From Flavivirga abyssicola (lineage in GTDB: Bacteria; Bacteroidota; Bacteroidia; Flavobacteriales; Flavobacteriaceae): a stretch of 64,000 nt of DNA. The DNA lies in NCBI RefSeq assembly GCF_030540775.2, contig NZ_CP141266.1:2715001-2779000 (forward strand), written 5' to 3'. Under the pieces are notes generated by a model that did no database searches, was not told the DNA's origin, and was given only the letters and a program-made list of their open reading frames with translations. Below, piece by piece: positions 8,397-19,400 of the stretch (positions within the stretch are counted from its first letter, which is position 1; the number at the start of each line of letters is the position of its first letter). Made by a program: the position numbers and the translations under genes.

Positions 8397-9808
8397 GAAG
8401 ACTAATTTTATTTTTTATAATAGCTTCTTGTTACTTTTCGTTTTCACAAAACAAGCAATTACTTTATGGGTTTTCAGAAATTCCACAAGCGTTATTGCTT
8501 AACCCTGGAGGGAACATAAAAAATGATTTTTATTTTGGAATTCCTTTATTATCGCATATTCATACTAACGTTGGTATTACAGGAAGTACTGTTTATGATC
8601 TTTTTGCAAAAGATGGTGTTGATTTTAACACCAAGCTACAAAATGCTGTTTATGACATGGATTCCAGAGACTTTTTTAGCGCAAATCAACAATTAGAAAT
8701 TTTTTCTGGAGGGTTTTCTTTTGGAAGTTTATATGAAAAAAATCAATATTTGAGTTTTGGACTATATCAGGAATTAGATTTTATAACTTATTTCCCAAAA
8801 GATTTAGCTGTTTTGGCTTTAGAAGGTAACCAGAATAATATTAATAGGTCTTTTAAAACGAGTGATGTAAGTGTCGCAGCAGAGGTCGTTTCAGTCTTTC
8901 ACGTAGGGTACAATAAAAAAGTAAATGAAAAACTTACTTTTGGAGTTAGAGGAAAAATATATTCAAGCATAGCAAATATAAATTCTACGAAAAATAAAGG
9001 TCATTTTACAACTGTAAACGGGCAAAATAATTTTTATGACCATATTTTTAATTTAGATTTAGAAGCCAGAACATCTGGATTAGCGAGTTTAACAGACGAT
9101 GAATCTGAGTCTAATTCTGTAGTTAAAGATTTAACAAAGCGTGTTTTTTTAGGAGGAAACTTAGGTCTAGGATTCGATATTGGTATTACACGACAATTGA
9201 ATGAACAATGGAGTATGGACGCTAGTTTATTAGATGTAGGTTTTATTAGTCATACAAAAGATATTGAAAATTATAAGATAAAAGGTAATTATGTATATGA
9301 GGGGATTAACCCTGTTTTTCCTGAAACAGGAAGTGGGCAGACAGCAGACGACTATTGGAGTGAAATTGAAGAGAACTTCGAAGATCTATTTGAAGTAGAT
9401 ACTACAACTGCAAAATATACGACATGGCGGCCTATAAAGTTTAACGCATCGTTAAATTATACTTTTGGTGAACAAGAATATGAAGACTGTAATTGTACAA
9501 GGACTGAAAAAAAATATTTAAATAGAGTAGGATTACAGCTATTTGCCATGAGTAGACCCAAACAACCTCAATTGGCATTAACAGCATATTATTACAGACG
9601 ATTATTTAACGGCTTACAAGTTAAAACGACTTATACAATAGATTCTTATTCTGCTTATAATATAGGTCTGGGGATGTCTGCTAGGTTAGGAGGACTGAAT
9701 TTTTATATGATGGCAGATAATTTTTTACAATTAAAAAACATTTATAGTGCACAAAGTGTATCTTTACAATTAGGGTTTAACTATATATTTAATAAAAATG
9801 AAGACTAA
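8393..9808 (+). CDS. DUF5723 family outer-membrane protein
   Basis: The 471-residue protein has a signal peptide ending at FSFSQ and the typical start of this Bacteroidota family (LLYGFSEIPQALLLNPGG). Alternating hydrophobic residues, many aromatic strand ends and a final strand ending LQLGFNYIFNKNED suggest an outer-membrane beta-barrel. A short Cys pair (EDCNCTR) lies near residue 362. It is coupled to the lipoprotein upstream and overlaps the next gene by 11 bases. The function of the family is unknown to me. Confidence 0.75.
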   Translation: MRRLILFFIIASCYFSFSQNKQLLYGFSEIPQALLLNPGGNIKNDFYFGIPLLSHIHTNVGITGSTVYDLFAKDGVDFNTKLQNAVYDMDSRDFFSANQQLEIFSGGFSFGSLYEKNQYLSFGLYQELDFITYFPKDLAVLALEGNQNNINRSFKTSDVSVAAEVVSVFHVGYNKKVNEKLTFGVRGKIYSSIANINSTKNKGHFTTVNGQNNFYDHIFNLDLEARTSGLASLTDDESESNSVVKDLTKRVFLGGNLGLGFDIGITRQLNEQWSMDASLLDVGFISHTKDIENYKIKGNYVYEGINPVFPETGSGQTADDYWSEIEENFEDLFEVDTTTAKYTTWRPIKFNASLNYTFGEQEYEDCNCTRTEKKYLNRVGLQLFAMSRPKQPQLALTAYYYRRLFNGLQVKTTYTIDSYSAYNIGLGMSARLGGLNFYMMADNFLQLKNIYSAQSVSLQLGFNYIFNKNED

Positions 9809-10676
9809 TTTTTTTTCTGTTATCATAGTATGTTTTATGGTAACTACTGTTTTTTCACAATCTAATTTAAATGATTACAAATATGTGATTGTTCCTAATA
9901 AATTTGATTTTTTGAAGCAGAAAGATCAATATCAATTAAATTCCTTAGCACAATTTTTATTCAAAAAATATGGGTTTGAAGCTTTGATGGAAGGAGGTAA
10001 ATATCCTGAAGATTTAATTAGAAATAGGTGTTTAGCATTAAGATCTGATGTCGTTAAAGAATCTGGAATGTTTAAAACTAAACTGAGCATAGAACTAAAA
10101 GATTGTAACGATCAATTAATTTATTCTTCTAAGTTAGGAGAAAGTAGGGAAAAGGATTATTCCAGAGCTTATAATGAAGCTCTAAGAAATACTTTTAAAT
10201 CTATAGAGGCTCTTAATTATAAATACAAGCCAAATGAAAATATAACAGGTTTACAGACTCAAAGTTCTGAAGCGAGAAATGAAGTAACGCAAGAAATTGA
10301 GCAGCTTAAACAAGAGATTCAAAACCTTAAAAAGGAAAAAGAAGCAGAAGTTGCTGTCAATGCGCAAAAGGTTGTTGAATCTAAACCAAAAGTAGAAGTC
10401 GTACCTGTACCTACAATTAAAAAAGAAGTCAATAACATGGAAACAGGGGTGAAAGAAGTGCTATCTAAGGTGTTATATGCTCAAGAAATTGAAAATGGAT
10501 TTCAATTGGTAGATAGTTCCCCAAAAGTAGTCTACAGAATCAAACAAACAAAACTTGATAATATCTTTTTAGTAGAAAACACAAGCGCTATTATTTATAA
10601 AAAGGAGGATCGTTGGGTTATTGAATATTACTCAAATAATGTGTTGAAACAAGAAGAACTAAATATTAAGTTTTAG
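9798..10676 (+). CDS. Secreted coiled-coil protein of unknown function
   Basis: The 292-residue protein begins with a signal peptide (ending VFSQ). It has an N-terminal domain up to about residue 145 and a charged coiled-coil of the type EIEQLKQEIQNLKKEKEAE near residues 168-185. A Pro/Val/Lys linker and a small C-terminal beta-rich domain (FQLVDSSPKVVYRIKQTK) follow. It is the last gene of the radC run and overlaps the DUF5723 gene, implying a shared periplasmic or outer-membrane role. No family is recognised. Confidence 0.7.
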   Translation: MKTNFFSVIIVCFMVTTVFSQSNLNDYKYVIVPNKFDFLKQKDQYQLNSLAQFLFKKYGFEALMEGGKYPEDLIRNRCLALRSDVVKESGMFKTKLSIELKDCNDQLIYSSKLGESREKDYSRAYNEALRNTFKSIEALNYKYKPNENITGLQTQSSEARNEVTQEIEQLKQEIQNLKKEKEAEVAVNAQKVVESKPKVEVVPVPTIKKEVNNMETGVKEVLSKVLYAQEIENGFQLVDSSPKVVYRIKQTKLDNIFLVENTSAIIYKKEDRWVIEYYSNNVLKQEELNIKF

Positions 10677-10681
10677 TAATC

Positions 10682-11959
10682 CTAATACCCATATTTATCT
10701 TTCCATCGCTGTTTTAAAAACTCTTTGTGAGCATTTTCGCGAGCATTATTACCGGGCTCATAAAGTTTTGTGTTTTTAATTTCATCTGGTAAAAACTCTT
10801 GGTTTGCAAAGTTGAGGTCGTAATTATGAGCATATTTATAATTATCACCATACCCCAGCTCTTTCATTAATTTGGTTGGTGCATTTCTTATTTCTAAGGG
10901 TACTGATAGATTTCCTGTATCTTTAACCAACTGTTGTGCTTTACCAATAGCTTTATAAGCAGCATTGCTTTTAGGGGAGCATGCTAAATATGTAGCACAT
11001 TGACTTAGTATAATTCTAGATTCGGGGTAACCTATTGTAGAAACCGCCTGAAATGTATTATTTGCTATGACTAGAGCAGTTGGGTTGGCATTGCCTATAT
11101 CTTCACTAGCTAAAATAAGCAACCGTCGTGCTATAAATTTAACATCTTCACCACCTTCTACCATACGAGCTAACCAATATACAGCAGCATTTGGATCACT
11201 ACCCCGTATGGATTTTATAAAAGCCGAAATAATATCGTAATGCTGTTCACCAGTTTTATCATAATGAACAGTGTTGCTTTGAACTCTTTCCAAAACAGAT
11301 TCATCTGTAATGGTTATTTTATCGGAATCATAAGAATTTATTATAAGCTCAAAAATATTAAGCAGTTTTCTGGCATCACCTCCAGAAAGCCTTATAAGAG
11401 CATTTGTTTCTTTTAATTTAATTGTTTTCTTAGAAATATATTCATCCTGATCGATCGCACGCTTAAGAAGCAGCTCTAAATCAGTTTTATTAAAAGCGTT
11501 TAAAATATAAACTTGACAGCGAGAGAGAAGCGCTGAAATAACTTCAAAACTAGGGTTTTCTGTTGTAGCTCCTATTAATGTAATCCACCCCTTTTCTACA
11601 GCTTGTAGTAAAGAATCTTGTTGCGATTTACTAAATCTATGAATTTCGTCAATAAACAATATAGGGTTTTTAGTAGTAAACAATCCACCACTTTGTTTTG
11701 CTTTATCAATGACATCACGAATATCTTTAACACCAGAATTTATGGCACTGAGTGTATAAAAAGGCCTGCCAGATTCTGTAGCAATAATATTTGCAAGTGT
11801 AGTTTTCCCTGTACCCGGAGGTCCCCATAAAATCATTGAAGGAATTAACCCTTGTTTTATATGCTGCGTTAAACTCCCCTGTTTGCCAACTAGGTGATTT
11901 TGACTAACATAGTCATTTAAAGTTTTTGGTCTTAAACGTTCAGCTAAAGGTTCATTCAT
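10682..11959 (-). CDS. rarA: Replication-associated recombination protein A (AAA+ ATPase)
   Basis: This encodes the MgsA/RarA/WRNIP1 clamp-loader-like ATPase that acts at stalled replication forks. At 425 residues it is full length. Walker A is [10 protein letters not shown] (about residues 46-55), Walker B with sensor is [15 protein letters not shown], and the arginine finger region is ALLSRCQVY. The C-terminal tetramerisation part includes [17 protein letters not shown] and [14 protein letters not shown], both highly typical. It converges with the coiled-coil protein gene, with only five bases between their ends. Confidence 0.95.
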   Translation of the reverse strand: MNEPLAERLRPKTLNDYVSQNHLVGKQGSLTQHIKQGLIPSMILWGPPGTGKTTLANIIATESGRPFYTLSAINSGVKDIRDVIDKAKQSGGLFTTKNPILFIDEIHRFSKSQQDSLLQAVEKGWITLIGATTENPSFEVISALLSRCQVYILNAFNKTDLELLLKRAIDQDEYISKKTIKLKETNALIRLSGGDARKLLNIFELIINSYDSDKITITDESVLERVQSNTVHYDKTGEQHYDIISAFIKSIRGSDPNAAVYWLARMVEGGEDVKFIARRLLILASEDIGNANPTALVIANNTFQAVSTIGYPESRIILSQCATYLACSPKSNAAYKAIGKAQQLVKDTGNLSVPLEIRNAPTKLMKELGYGDNYKYAHNYDLNFANQEFLPDEIKNTKLYEPGNNARENAHKEFLKQRWKDKYGY

Positions 11960-12252
11960 AATGTAAAATTAAAGTATTTTTTTAAGATTTTTATGTGTCA
12001 TAGAATTTACTTTAGAAGCTTAGGTTTGGTTATTTGATCTTTTATGCTCAATCAACTTTGACATAATAAAAAATATTATATAATGAACGAAAATCACTAA
12101 TACATTATTAATCTGACAATTTAGCATTATAGCAAATCTTGGTTAACTATTTGTTATCTTTATTTAGTATGAATGAAAATGACTAATAATTTTAATATAT
12201 AGAACAGTTTAGTTATATGAATTAGATCCGACTAAGTAAAAAATATGCCCAA
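11960..12252. other. Divergent intergenic region between rarA and the rhomboid gene
   Basis: About 290 AT-rich bases between two divergent genes must hold both promoters. I see TATCTTTA at 12155-12162, a near match to the -7 consensus for the rhomboid gene, but no well-placed -33 element. No coding sequence or repeat was seen. Confidence 0.3.
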
Positions 12253-12978
12253 ATGAAAAACCGAGACCACTTTAAATTCTCTACAGGAGTTATTTTATAC
12301 CCCATTCTTTTTGTATTAATTATTTGGTTAGTGTTTTGGTTTGAGGTACGTTTTGGTTTTAATTTTAGTAAATATGGTGTATATCCTCAAAATTTCAAAG
12401 GATTAAGAGGTGTTGTTTTTAGTCCATTTATTCATGGTGATATAGAACACATTTATCACAATACTATTCCATTATTTGTACTTTCCATGGCTTTGTTCTA
12501 CTTCTATAAACCTATAGCTTGGAAAGTTGTACTATTTGGGATTCTATTTTCAGGGTTTTTCACTTGGTGTATTGGAAGGCCATCTTATCATATCGGAGCC
12601 AGTGGACTCATTTATGTTTTGGTAAGCTTTACCTTTTTTAAAGGAGTTTTTGCTAAGCATTACAGGCTTATAGCCTTATCGCTTCTTATTATTTTTCTTT
12701 ATGGAAGTATGTTATGGTACGTAGCTCCTGTAAAAGAAGGTATATCATGGGAGGGCCATTTATCAGGTTTGATTACAGGGTTACTTTTTGCGCTTTTTTT
12801 TAGAAGAGAAATAGCTAAACCTAAAAAATATGTTTGGGAACAAGAAGGTTATAGTGAAGAGGACGATCCTTTTTTAAAGCATTTTGATGCGGATGGTAAT
12901 TTTATTGAGCATGTTGAAGTAGAAGAGGAGGAGCCTCCTATTATAAATTATACGTATAAGAAAAATAAAGACAATTAG
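12253..12978 (+). CDS. Rhomboid family intramembrane serine protease
   Basis: The 241-residue membrane protein has about six hydrophobic segments and cleaves substrates within the membrane. The catalytic Ser is in HIGASGLIY (about Ser117) and the partner His is in WEGHLSGLITG (about His169). The HxxxN element HIEHIYHNT-like (GDIEHIYHN) in the second helix supports the family call. The C-terminal tail of about 55 residues is cytoplasmic-like and strongly acidic (EVEEEEPP). It converges with rlmB, overlapping it by four bases. Confidence 0.93.
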   Translation: MKNRDHFKFSTGVILYPILFVLIIWLVFWFEVRFGFNFSKYGVYPQNFKGLRGVVFSPFIHGDIEHIYHNTIPLFVLSMALFYFYKPIAWKVVLFGILFSGFFTWCIGRPSYHIGASGLIYVLVSFTFFKGVFAKHYRLIALSLLIIFLYGSMLWYVAPVKEGISWEGHLSGLITGLLFALFFRREIAKPKKYVWEQEGYSEEDDPFLKHFDADGNFIEHVEVEEEEPPIINYTYKKNKDN

Positions 12979-13709
12979 AGGCGTTGTCTTATGGCTTCAT
13001 ACAAAAAAGCACCACATGCCACGGAAACATTTAAAGATTCAATCTCGCCTAATAAAGGTAGTTTCGCTTTGGCATCAACTACTTTTAATATAGATGGGTT
13101 TATGCCTCTACCTTCAGAGCCCATAATAATGGCGCAAGGGGCTTTAAAAGAAACATCATATAGTGTATCATTTGTTTTCTCGGTAGCAGCAATAACATTG
13201 ATGCCAGAAGCCTGCATGTAAAAAACAGCATCTTTAATATGGTCAACTTTACAAATAGGTACTTTAAAAACAGCTCCAGCACTTGTTTTAATAGTATCAC
13301 CATTTACAGGGGCACCACCTTTTTTTTGAATAATAATACCATCCACACCCGTGCATTCTGCGGTTCGTATAATAGCACCAAAATTACGAACATCGCTTAG
13401 TTGATCTAATAATAAAAATAAAGGGGTTTTACCAGATTCTATGACATTTAAGACTAGCGTTTCAATATCATGAAATTCAATTGGAGAAATTTGAGCAACG
13501 GCACCTTGGTGATTTTTTCTAGTGAGTCTGTTAAGTTTTTCAACAGGAACATAAGAAGAGTTTATTGAGTTCTTTCTTAAGGCGGTTTCTAATTCGCTAA
13601 AAAGCTCGCCTTTAAGACCTTTTTGAAGAAATACTTTATCAATTGTTTCACCTGCATTTATAGCTTCAATAATAGCTCTAATACCAAAAATTTGTGTTTG
13701 TTCTTGCAT
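12975..13709 (-). CDS. rlmB: 23S rRNA (guanosine-2'-O-)-methyltransferase RlmB
   Basis: This is a SpoU/TrmH-type SPOUT methyltransferase of 244 residues. An N-terminal substrate-binding domain (IFGIRAIIEAINAGETIDKVF) is followed by the knotted catalytic domain. The three SpoU motifs are visible: DQLSDVRNFGAIIRTAE, IIMGSEGRGINPS, and LPLLGEIESLNVSVACGAF. It would methylate G2251 (E. coli numbering) in the peptidyl-transferase region. Position-specific identity rests on homology to RlmB rather than other TrmH paralogues. Confidence 0.92.
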   Translation of the reverse strand: MQEQTQIFGIRAIIEAINAGETIDKVFLQKGLKGELFSELETALRKNSINSSYVPVEKLNRLTRKNHQGAVAQISPIEFHDIETLVLNVIESGKTPLFLLLDQLSDVRNFGAIIRTAECTGVDGIIIQKKGGAPVNGDTIKTSAGAVFKVPICKVDHIKDAVFYMQASGINVIAATEKTNDTLYDVSFKAPCAIIMGSEGRGINPSILKVVDAKAKLPLLGEIESLNVSVACGAFLYEAIRQRL

Positions 13710-13723
13710 GGGGGTAAAGGTAT

Positions 13724-13755
13724 AAAAAAACCACCTTTCAAAAGGTGGTTTTTTT
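13724..13755 (-). terminator. Intrinsic terminator of the SusC/SusD operon
   Basis: CCACCTT at 13731-13737 pairs with AAGGTGG at 13742-13748, flanked by A and T runs so that it works on either strand. It lies just downstream of the last minus-strand gene of the SusC/SusD operon and just upstream of rlmB, and probably separates the two units. Confidence 0.8.
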
Positions 13756-13776
13756 CACTGGTTAAAATTATCATAA

Positions 13777-14277
13777 TTAGTGTTCGTCTTCCAACAAACC
13801 AGTTCTTTTGTAACCTCCAATTAAATATACGTTACCTGGATCGTTTTGCAAAGTAACTTTAAAAGCAATACTATCTACTACATTACCTCCAGTAGATGTA
13901 GTTGCTTTTTTTAATATTTTACCTTCAGTAACAGTAGCTATACCAGCAGCATCAAAAAGATTTTCGGCATCAGAAGCTGAAAATGTCATCGCATTTAGAT
14001 CAACTGCTACTTTAGACTTTAATGGAAAAATACCTTCGTGATCATCTAACCATAAACTGCTGTCATTGTCACTTGTATTGTATGTAGAAAATAAACTAAA
14101 ACCTGTTAACGCATTAGTACCGCTCTCATCATAAGCTTTAACATACCAGTCACCGGCCATTTCAACAACTAGAGTTGAACCTGGATCTGGCTCTCCTCCC
14201 TCATCGCAGGAATTAATTCCTACTATAAGAAATGTTCCCAATATTAATTTTACTATTATATTTCTTAATGTAATCAT
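13777..14277 (-). CDS. Lipid-binding-type lipoprotein of a SusC/SusD operon (PF12888-like)
   Basis: The 166-residue product has a lipoprotein signal with lipobox GINSC. The mature part begins with an acidic stretch, then GDWYVKAYDESG, and near the end has KVTLQNDPGNVYLIGGYKRTG. These features resemble the small beta-barrel 'lipid-binding putative hydrolase' family that often follows SusD. It is the last gene of the operon, ahead of a strong terminator. A surface ligand-binding accessory role is inferred; the ligand is unknown. Confidence 0.7.
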   Translation of the reverse strand: MITLRNIIVKLILGTFLIVGINSCDEGGEPDPGSTLVVEMAGDWYVKAYDESGTNALTGFSLFSTYNTSDNDSSLWLDDHEGIFPLKSKVAVDLNAMTFSASDAENLFDAAGIATVTEGKILKKATTSTGGNVVDSIAFKVTLQNDPGNVYLIGGYKRTGLLEDEH

Positions 14278-14288
14278 TTTAACTAATT

Positions 14289-14948
14289 TTAAGGGGTTGT
14301 TTTAATTAATTCACAGTCATATCCAAAACTAAAAGCAGGGATTGTGATTGTCCAAGTCATGGTTCTTTCATCAGCCGATATACCACCACCAGTTAAATTC
14401 CATGTTCCAAAAGCATTATCGGCACTTGTATCAGCAATAGAAGAACCAGATACAGCTAGTTGACCTGGCGAAGCATACGCCCTACCAATTCCTCTATCAA
14501 ATTCATAATGCCCAGCATTTAGATCTGAACAGTTAAATACATTTGGATTAGATGTAGATGACACAAGAATTGGTCCACCACTTCGCCCGATTCTCTTACC
14601 ATCCCATACACCTGCAAGTGTACCATTGTTTTCATACACAAAAACTGTTCTGAATGCTTGAGCTGCGAAACCATCTTCATTTACTACTTGATAAGTTAAG
14701 TCATATATTCCGGGAGTATTTGTGTCTAAAGACCCTAATGTTTCAAAAGGAACATCAGTACCAGATATTGTTGCGCTTACTCCTGGTTCCACAAATGTAT
14801 CACCTACTTCAACGAGTACAATTGCATCGCCTAGTGCTTCTACAACAGCAAAATTTGTAACAGTGGAAACACCTTCTGTACTTTCTACATCACATGCAGT
14901 AAATGTAAAACCACATATGATTAAAGTATATATTATTATTTTTTTCAT
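14289..14948 (-). CDS. Surface lipoprotein with DUF5011-type Ig-like domain
   Basis: The 219-residue lipoprotein has lipobox FTAC. Residues about 35-105 form an immunoglobulin-like domain of the DUF5011 type (VEVGDTFVEPGVSATISG ... TPGIYDLTYQVVNEDG). The C-terminal half (GVWDGKRIGRSGGP ... LNAGHYEFDRGIGRAYA) is a separate beta-rich domain. It sits 12 bases downstream of the susD gene and is probably a surface-exposed partner of the SusC/SusD transporter. Confidence 0.75.
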   Translation of the reverse strand: MKKIIIYTLIICGFTFTACDVESTEGVSTVTNFAVVEALGDAIVLVEVGDTFVEPGVSATISGTDVPFETLGSLDTNTPGIYDLTYQVVNEDGFAAQAFRTVFVYENNGTLAGVWDGKRIGRSGGPILVSSTSNPNVFNCSDLNAGHYEFDRGIGRAYASPGQLAVSGSSIADTSADNAFGTWNLTGGGISADERTMTWTITIPAFSFGYDCELIKTTP

Positions 14949-14961
14949 ATTTCTTTATTTT

Positions 14962-16467
14962 TTAATTATTCCACCAAACTGGAACTGTTATTTCTACTAT
15001 TTCTGGAGCATTTGAATTTCTTGACAATTCAGTGTTAGGATATACTAAACGCTGAGGAAAAATGCCTCCAGTTACACCATTAACGGAATATGCGAATTCT
15101 CCTGGTACATAGCTTAAACTTGTTTGGGGAACCGCCGAAATAGCAGGAATACCTGTTCTATGCTGTTCGAAAAATGATTCATATCCCTGATCGGGGTAAT
15201 TAGATATCCATTTTTGAGTTATAATGGCAGTAAGTTTATCATCTAAAGTTCCAGCTTCTGGGTATTCATATGCACCGCCAGTTTCGATAAATGGCGTATG
15301 ATCATATGGTGCTTCAAACACCCAATTTTGATTAGCCTCGGATTTTGTGTCATCAAAAAAGTTTGGACTTTTTTCAAATGCAGCAGCTACACCAGCATCA
15401 TACAAAGCTTTTGCCCCAGTACCACTATTGTATCTTTCCATAGCTTCAGCTTGCATAAAGTAACTTTGAGCAGCACTAATAAAGAATACTGGAGATAAAG
15501 GACTGATGTCAGCTATTGACACAGAATTAGGAGCAGCATCACTGTTATAATCTCCTTGATCTAATGGATTTCCTAAACCATAAAAAGCATCAAGTCTAGG
15601 GTCTGAATTAGCATCTAAATAAGACCACAGAGTGGTACTTGCTCTTAGATTAGAGTTCGTGTTCAATTGTCTTCTATCGTTTTCATATAAAGGATTACTA
15701 ATGTTTGCTTCATCTTTAAAAACACTAGAAGGAATAGCTGCATCTACGTTTAGAAAAGCAGCATTAGCATTGATCATAGCTGTAATACCAGCTTGTGCTA
15801 CAGACGATCTCGCTTCTGTTTGTCTTAAATAAATTTTAAGCTTCAAAGTGTTAGCAAATTCTACCCATCTTGCCATAACGCCACTAAACATGAAGTCATC
15901 AGCACCAGGTGCAGGTAATGATGAGTTTGCTAAATCTCTGCCTAGCGCATCATCCAAATCCTCAATCATAAAATCATAGATTTCTTGGCCTGTATTAAAG
16001 TTTGGTTGAAGGTTATTGATACCTAAATTTGCTTCTTTATATGGTACATCATTGTAAAAGTCCGTCATTATTTGAGACGCATATACATCTAAGCAAGATG
16101 CTATTAAGTAATAATTCCAATTCTCTTGCTCTAATGCTAATTTTTTAGCATTTTTAATATCTGATAACGCGTCATACATGTTGCTCCATCCTCCGATGTA
16201 ATCATTAGTACCAATGCTATAATCATCAATAGCTCTGTACTGACTCGCTGCTAAACTTTGAGACCATTGCTGAGCCCAAATTCCTCCTATGAAAGCATAG
16301 TAAAAATTTTGAGTAGCTCCAATACCCATCATTCCAGCAGCAATTTCTGATGATAATGCTGCATTATCTTGAGATAACAAATCTGGATCTCTGTTTATGT
16401 CTAATTGGTCTTCACATGACAATAATAAGAAACTAATCGCCACTAAACTAAATATTATTTTTTTCAT
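14962..16467 (-). CDS. SusD/RagB-like nutrient-binding lipoprotein (SusD-like_2 branch)
   Basis: The 501-residue lipoprotein has lipobox LLLSC and starts the mature protein with EDQLDINRDPD, which is typical. TPR-like helical segments follow (WSNMYDALSDIKNAKKLA, MIEDLDDALGRDL, MARWVEFANTLKLKIYLR). SusD proteins cap the SusC channel and capture the nutrient at the cell surface. The subfamily is the one often annotated 'SusD/RagB family nutrient-binding outer membrane lipoprotein'. No glycosidase lies nearby, so a glycan substrate is not supported; peptides or other ligands are possible. Confidence 0.92.
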   Translation of the reverse strand: MKKIIFSLVAISFLLLSCEDQLDINRDPDLLSQDNAALSSEIAAGMMGIGATQNFYYAFIGGIWAQQWSQSLAASQYRAIDDYSIGTNDYIGGWSNMYDALSDIKNAKKLALEQENWNYYLIASCLDVYASQIMTDFYNDVPYKEANLGINNLQPNFNTGQEIYDFMIEDLDDALGRDLANSSLPAPGADDFMFSGVMARWVEFANTLKLKIYLRQTEARSSVAQAGITAMINANAAFLNVDAAIPSSVFKDEANISNPLYENDRRQLNTNSNLRASTTLWSYLDANSDPRLDAFYGLGNPLDQGDYNSDAAPNSVSIADISPLSPVFFISAAQSYFMQAEAMERYNSGTGAKALYDAGVAAAFEKSPNFFDDTKSEANQNWVFEAPYDHTPFIETGGAYEYPEAGTLDDKLTAIITQKWISNYPDQGYESFFEQHRTGIPAISAVPQTSLSYVPGEFAYSVNGVTGGIFPQRLVYPNTELSRNSNAPEIVEITVPVWWNN

Positions 16468-16479
16468 TTTCTTTTTTTT

Positions 16480-19400
16480 TTAAAATGATACTTTAAGAGA
16501 AACGCCATACGTTCTTTGCGAAGGATTAGTTGAAAACTCACCAAATTCACTCGCTAAATCACTACCAAATGTTGATATTTCAGGATCTACATATGGGTTA
16601 TCATCAGGTGTCCATAAAAACAAGTTTTTACCATAAGCTGTAATTGATGCTCTTGAAACTCCTAACCGGTCTATCAGAGATAAAGGTATTCTATATGATA
16701 GGGATAGGTCTCTTAATCTTATGAAACTTCTATCAACTACATGATTTACTTCTGTAGAACCGTTATTAGAACTACTGTAGAAACCTGTTACATTTTCAAA
16801 AGTAATAGGAGTTGTATTTTCAGAGAAAGTACCATTTCCATTGTCTACTACAGAATTAGGAACTATAAAGGTGTTTCTATTATTATATGTTGTTAATATA
16901 GAATTACCAGTAAATCCAAGTAATCTACCTGTGTATGAATACATCTTACCACCTTCTTTCCAATCAAAATTAAAAGATAAGCTTAAGTTTTTGTAGGTAA
17001 ATGTATTCTTCAGTCCCATTATGAAATCTCTTTGTGAATTTCCTATTTCTACTTCATCAGTAGTTTGAGTCGGAATTCCTGTTGAAGGATTAACTATTAC
17101 TTGACCATCAGCATTAGTTAAAGGTACACGAGTTTTAAATACCCCAAGAGGTTTCCCTTTTTCTGCATAAAAGTTAACAGCAAATGCACTGTTTATTAAA
17201 ATTTCATCTAAACCTTCGGCTAGATCAGTTACTTCATTTTCGTTTTTTGTAAATGTATAACCTAATTCCCAAGTGAAGTCGCTACCTCTTACAGGGTAAC
17301 CACTAAGAGCAAGTTCTACACCTTTATTATTTAAGTCAATGAAGTTTCCTGTTAAGCTTGCATAACCCGTAGATCTTGGTAGTGGACGTCTTATAATAAC
17401 ACCTTCTGTATCTTTGTTATAATATGCAAAATCAATGTTAACTCTACTGTTAAATAAACTTATTTCTGTACCGAATTCGTATTCGTTAGTAATTTCAGGT
17501 TTTAAGTTCGGATTGCCAATAATACCACTTAGTTCGAAAGCATTTTGTCCTCCAATTGGGAATAATATCTGACCAAAACCACCACTGTTGACGGCAGGAA
17601 TAAGTGCGTTTTCAGTATTATATGGACCTGTATCTTTGGCAACTCTGGCTATTGCAGCTCTTAGCTTTACAGTATGTTGACTGTTGTCTAAAACAATAGC
17701 ACTTAAACCTGCAGAAGGATAGAAAAAAGAATTGTTTTCTACTGGTAACGTAGATGACCAGTCATTTCTACCTGTTAGAGTTAAAAAGTATCTGTTTTTA
17801 TATCCTATAGTGGCTGAACCGAAAATACCGTATGTTCTTCTTAAAGAGTTGTTTTGAGTTACGATTGGTCTTCCAGCTGTATTAGATAACTCATAAAAAT
17901 TAGGAACACTTAAATCTGTAATCTGAACTCTTGAAAAATCGGTAGAACGCTCATTATAGTTTAAACCTAAAGAGGCATCTACGGTTAACTCTTCAGTTAC
18001 ATTATTGTCATAATCTAAGGTGAAGAATGTATCGTATTCTTTTCTAAGTGTTTTTGACTCAGTAACACCGCCTGCATTTGTTGTTGCTCCTAAAAGTGCA
18101 TTTGGAGAACCAGGAGAATAATTAATTACAGCTCCAAAACTTTTATTAGTAGTATTGGTTATATCTCCACCAAATTGAACAGTAGCACTTAAGTTTTCTA
18201 CTATTGAATAATTTAGATTAGCATTTCCATAAAAACGATTACTTTTTAAATTATTACCGTTTTCATTAATAGTCCAATATGGATTCCTTGAATATGGTGT
18301 GTAAAAGTTATCATTGCTATTAAATATGTTATTTTTATAATCAGCTAAGTCAACTAAACTAACATCTCTAGGAATTTGAATTATTTCTTGGATCAATACT
18401 TCTCCCTCACCAGCATTATCTCCTTGTCCTGTATTAACAACATTTTGATCTCTTTCAACATAATTTGCTGAAACATTTAACCTGAATTTATCGGAAGAAA
18501 TTCCTCCAGAAGCATTAAAAACACGTCTGCTGAATGCATCTGCGTCTGTTGGTATAATACCGTCACTATCTGTATTCGTAAAACCAAGGCTAAACATCGT
18601 GTTACTTCCCCCTCCCGATAATCTTATAGAATTTGTGTAAACAGATCCAATGTCATAAAAGTCTTTGATGTTATCTTTTAAAGCAACGTAAGGCTTAATT
18701 TGCTGAGAATTATCAATAATATGCCCAAAAGTTCTTATTTGGCCATCGAAAGGTGCTCCCCATGAACCATTTTCATTACTTGCACCTTGACCGCCACTCG
18801 GTAATGATGAATAGCTTTGACCATTCCACCCTTGACCAAAGTCATTTTGAAGATGTGGTACTCTAGCTACTTCTAAAAAATCAATTGAACTGACAACATC
18901 TACTTTTAATCCTTGGTTATTACGACCTCTTTTAGTAGTAATGATAATAGCTCCATTTGAAGCTCTTGAACCATAAAGTGCCGCCGCTGCCGCACCTTTA
19001 AGGACACTTATTGTCTCAATATTATTTGGGTCTAAATCATTCAAACCACTACCTCCATCAAATGTACGGTTAACAGCAGTATCTCCAGCTGCAGAAACTA
19101 ACTGGTTTTGTGTATTATTAATAGGAGAACCATCAATTATATAAAGAGGTTGATTGCTTCCAAGGGAGCTAAAACCTCTAATAATAACTTTAGATGTAGC
19201 ACCGACCTGTGCTGGAGTAGATAAATCCACCCCGGAAATTTTTCCAGAAAGAGATTCTAAAGGGTTTATGTTAGTTACATTTGTTAGTTCTTCATTGTCA
19301 ATAATAGCAACAGCAGAACTAACCTCTCTTTTGGTTTTAGTCTTACCAAAAGCAGTTACAACAATTTCTTCTAAAGATTCCGCATCTTCTGATAATGTTA

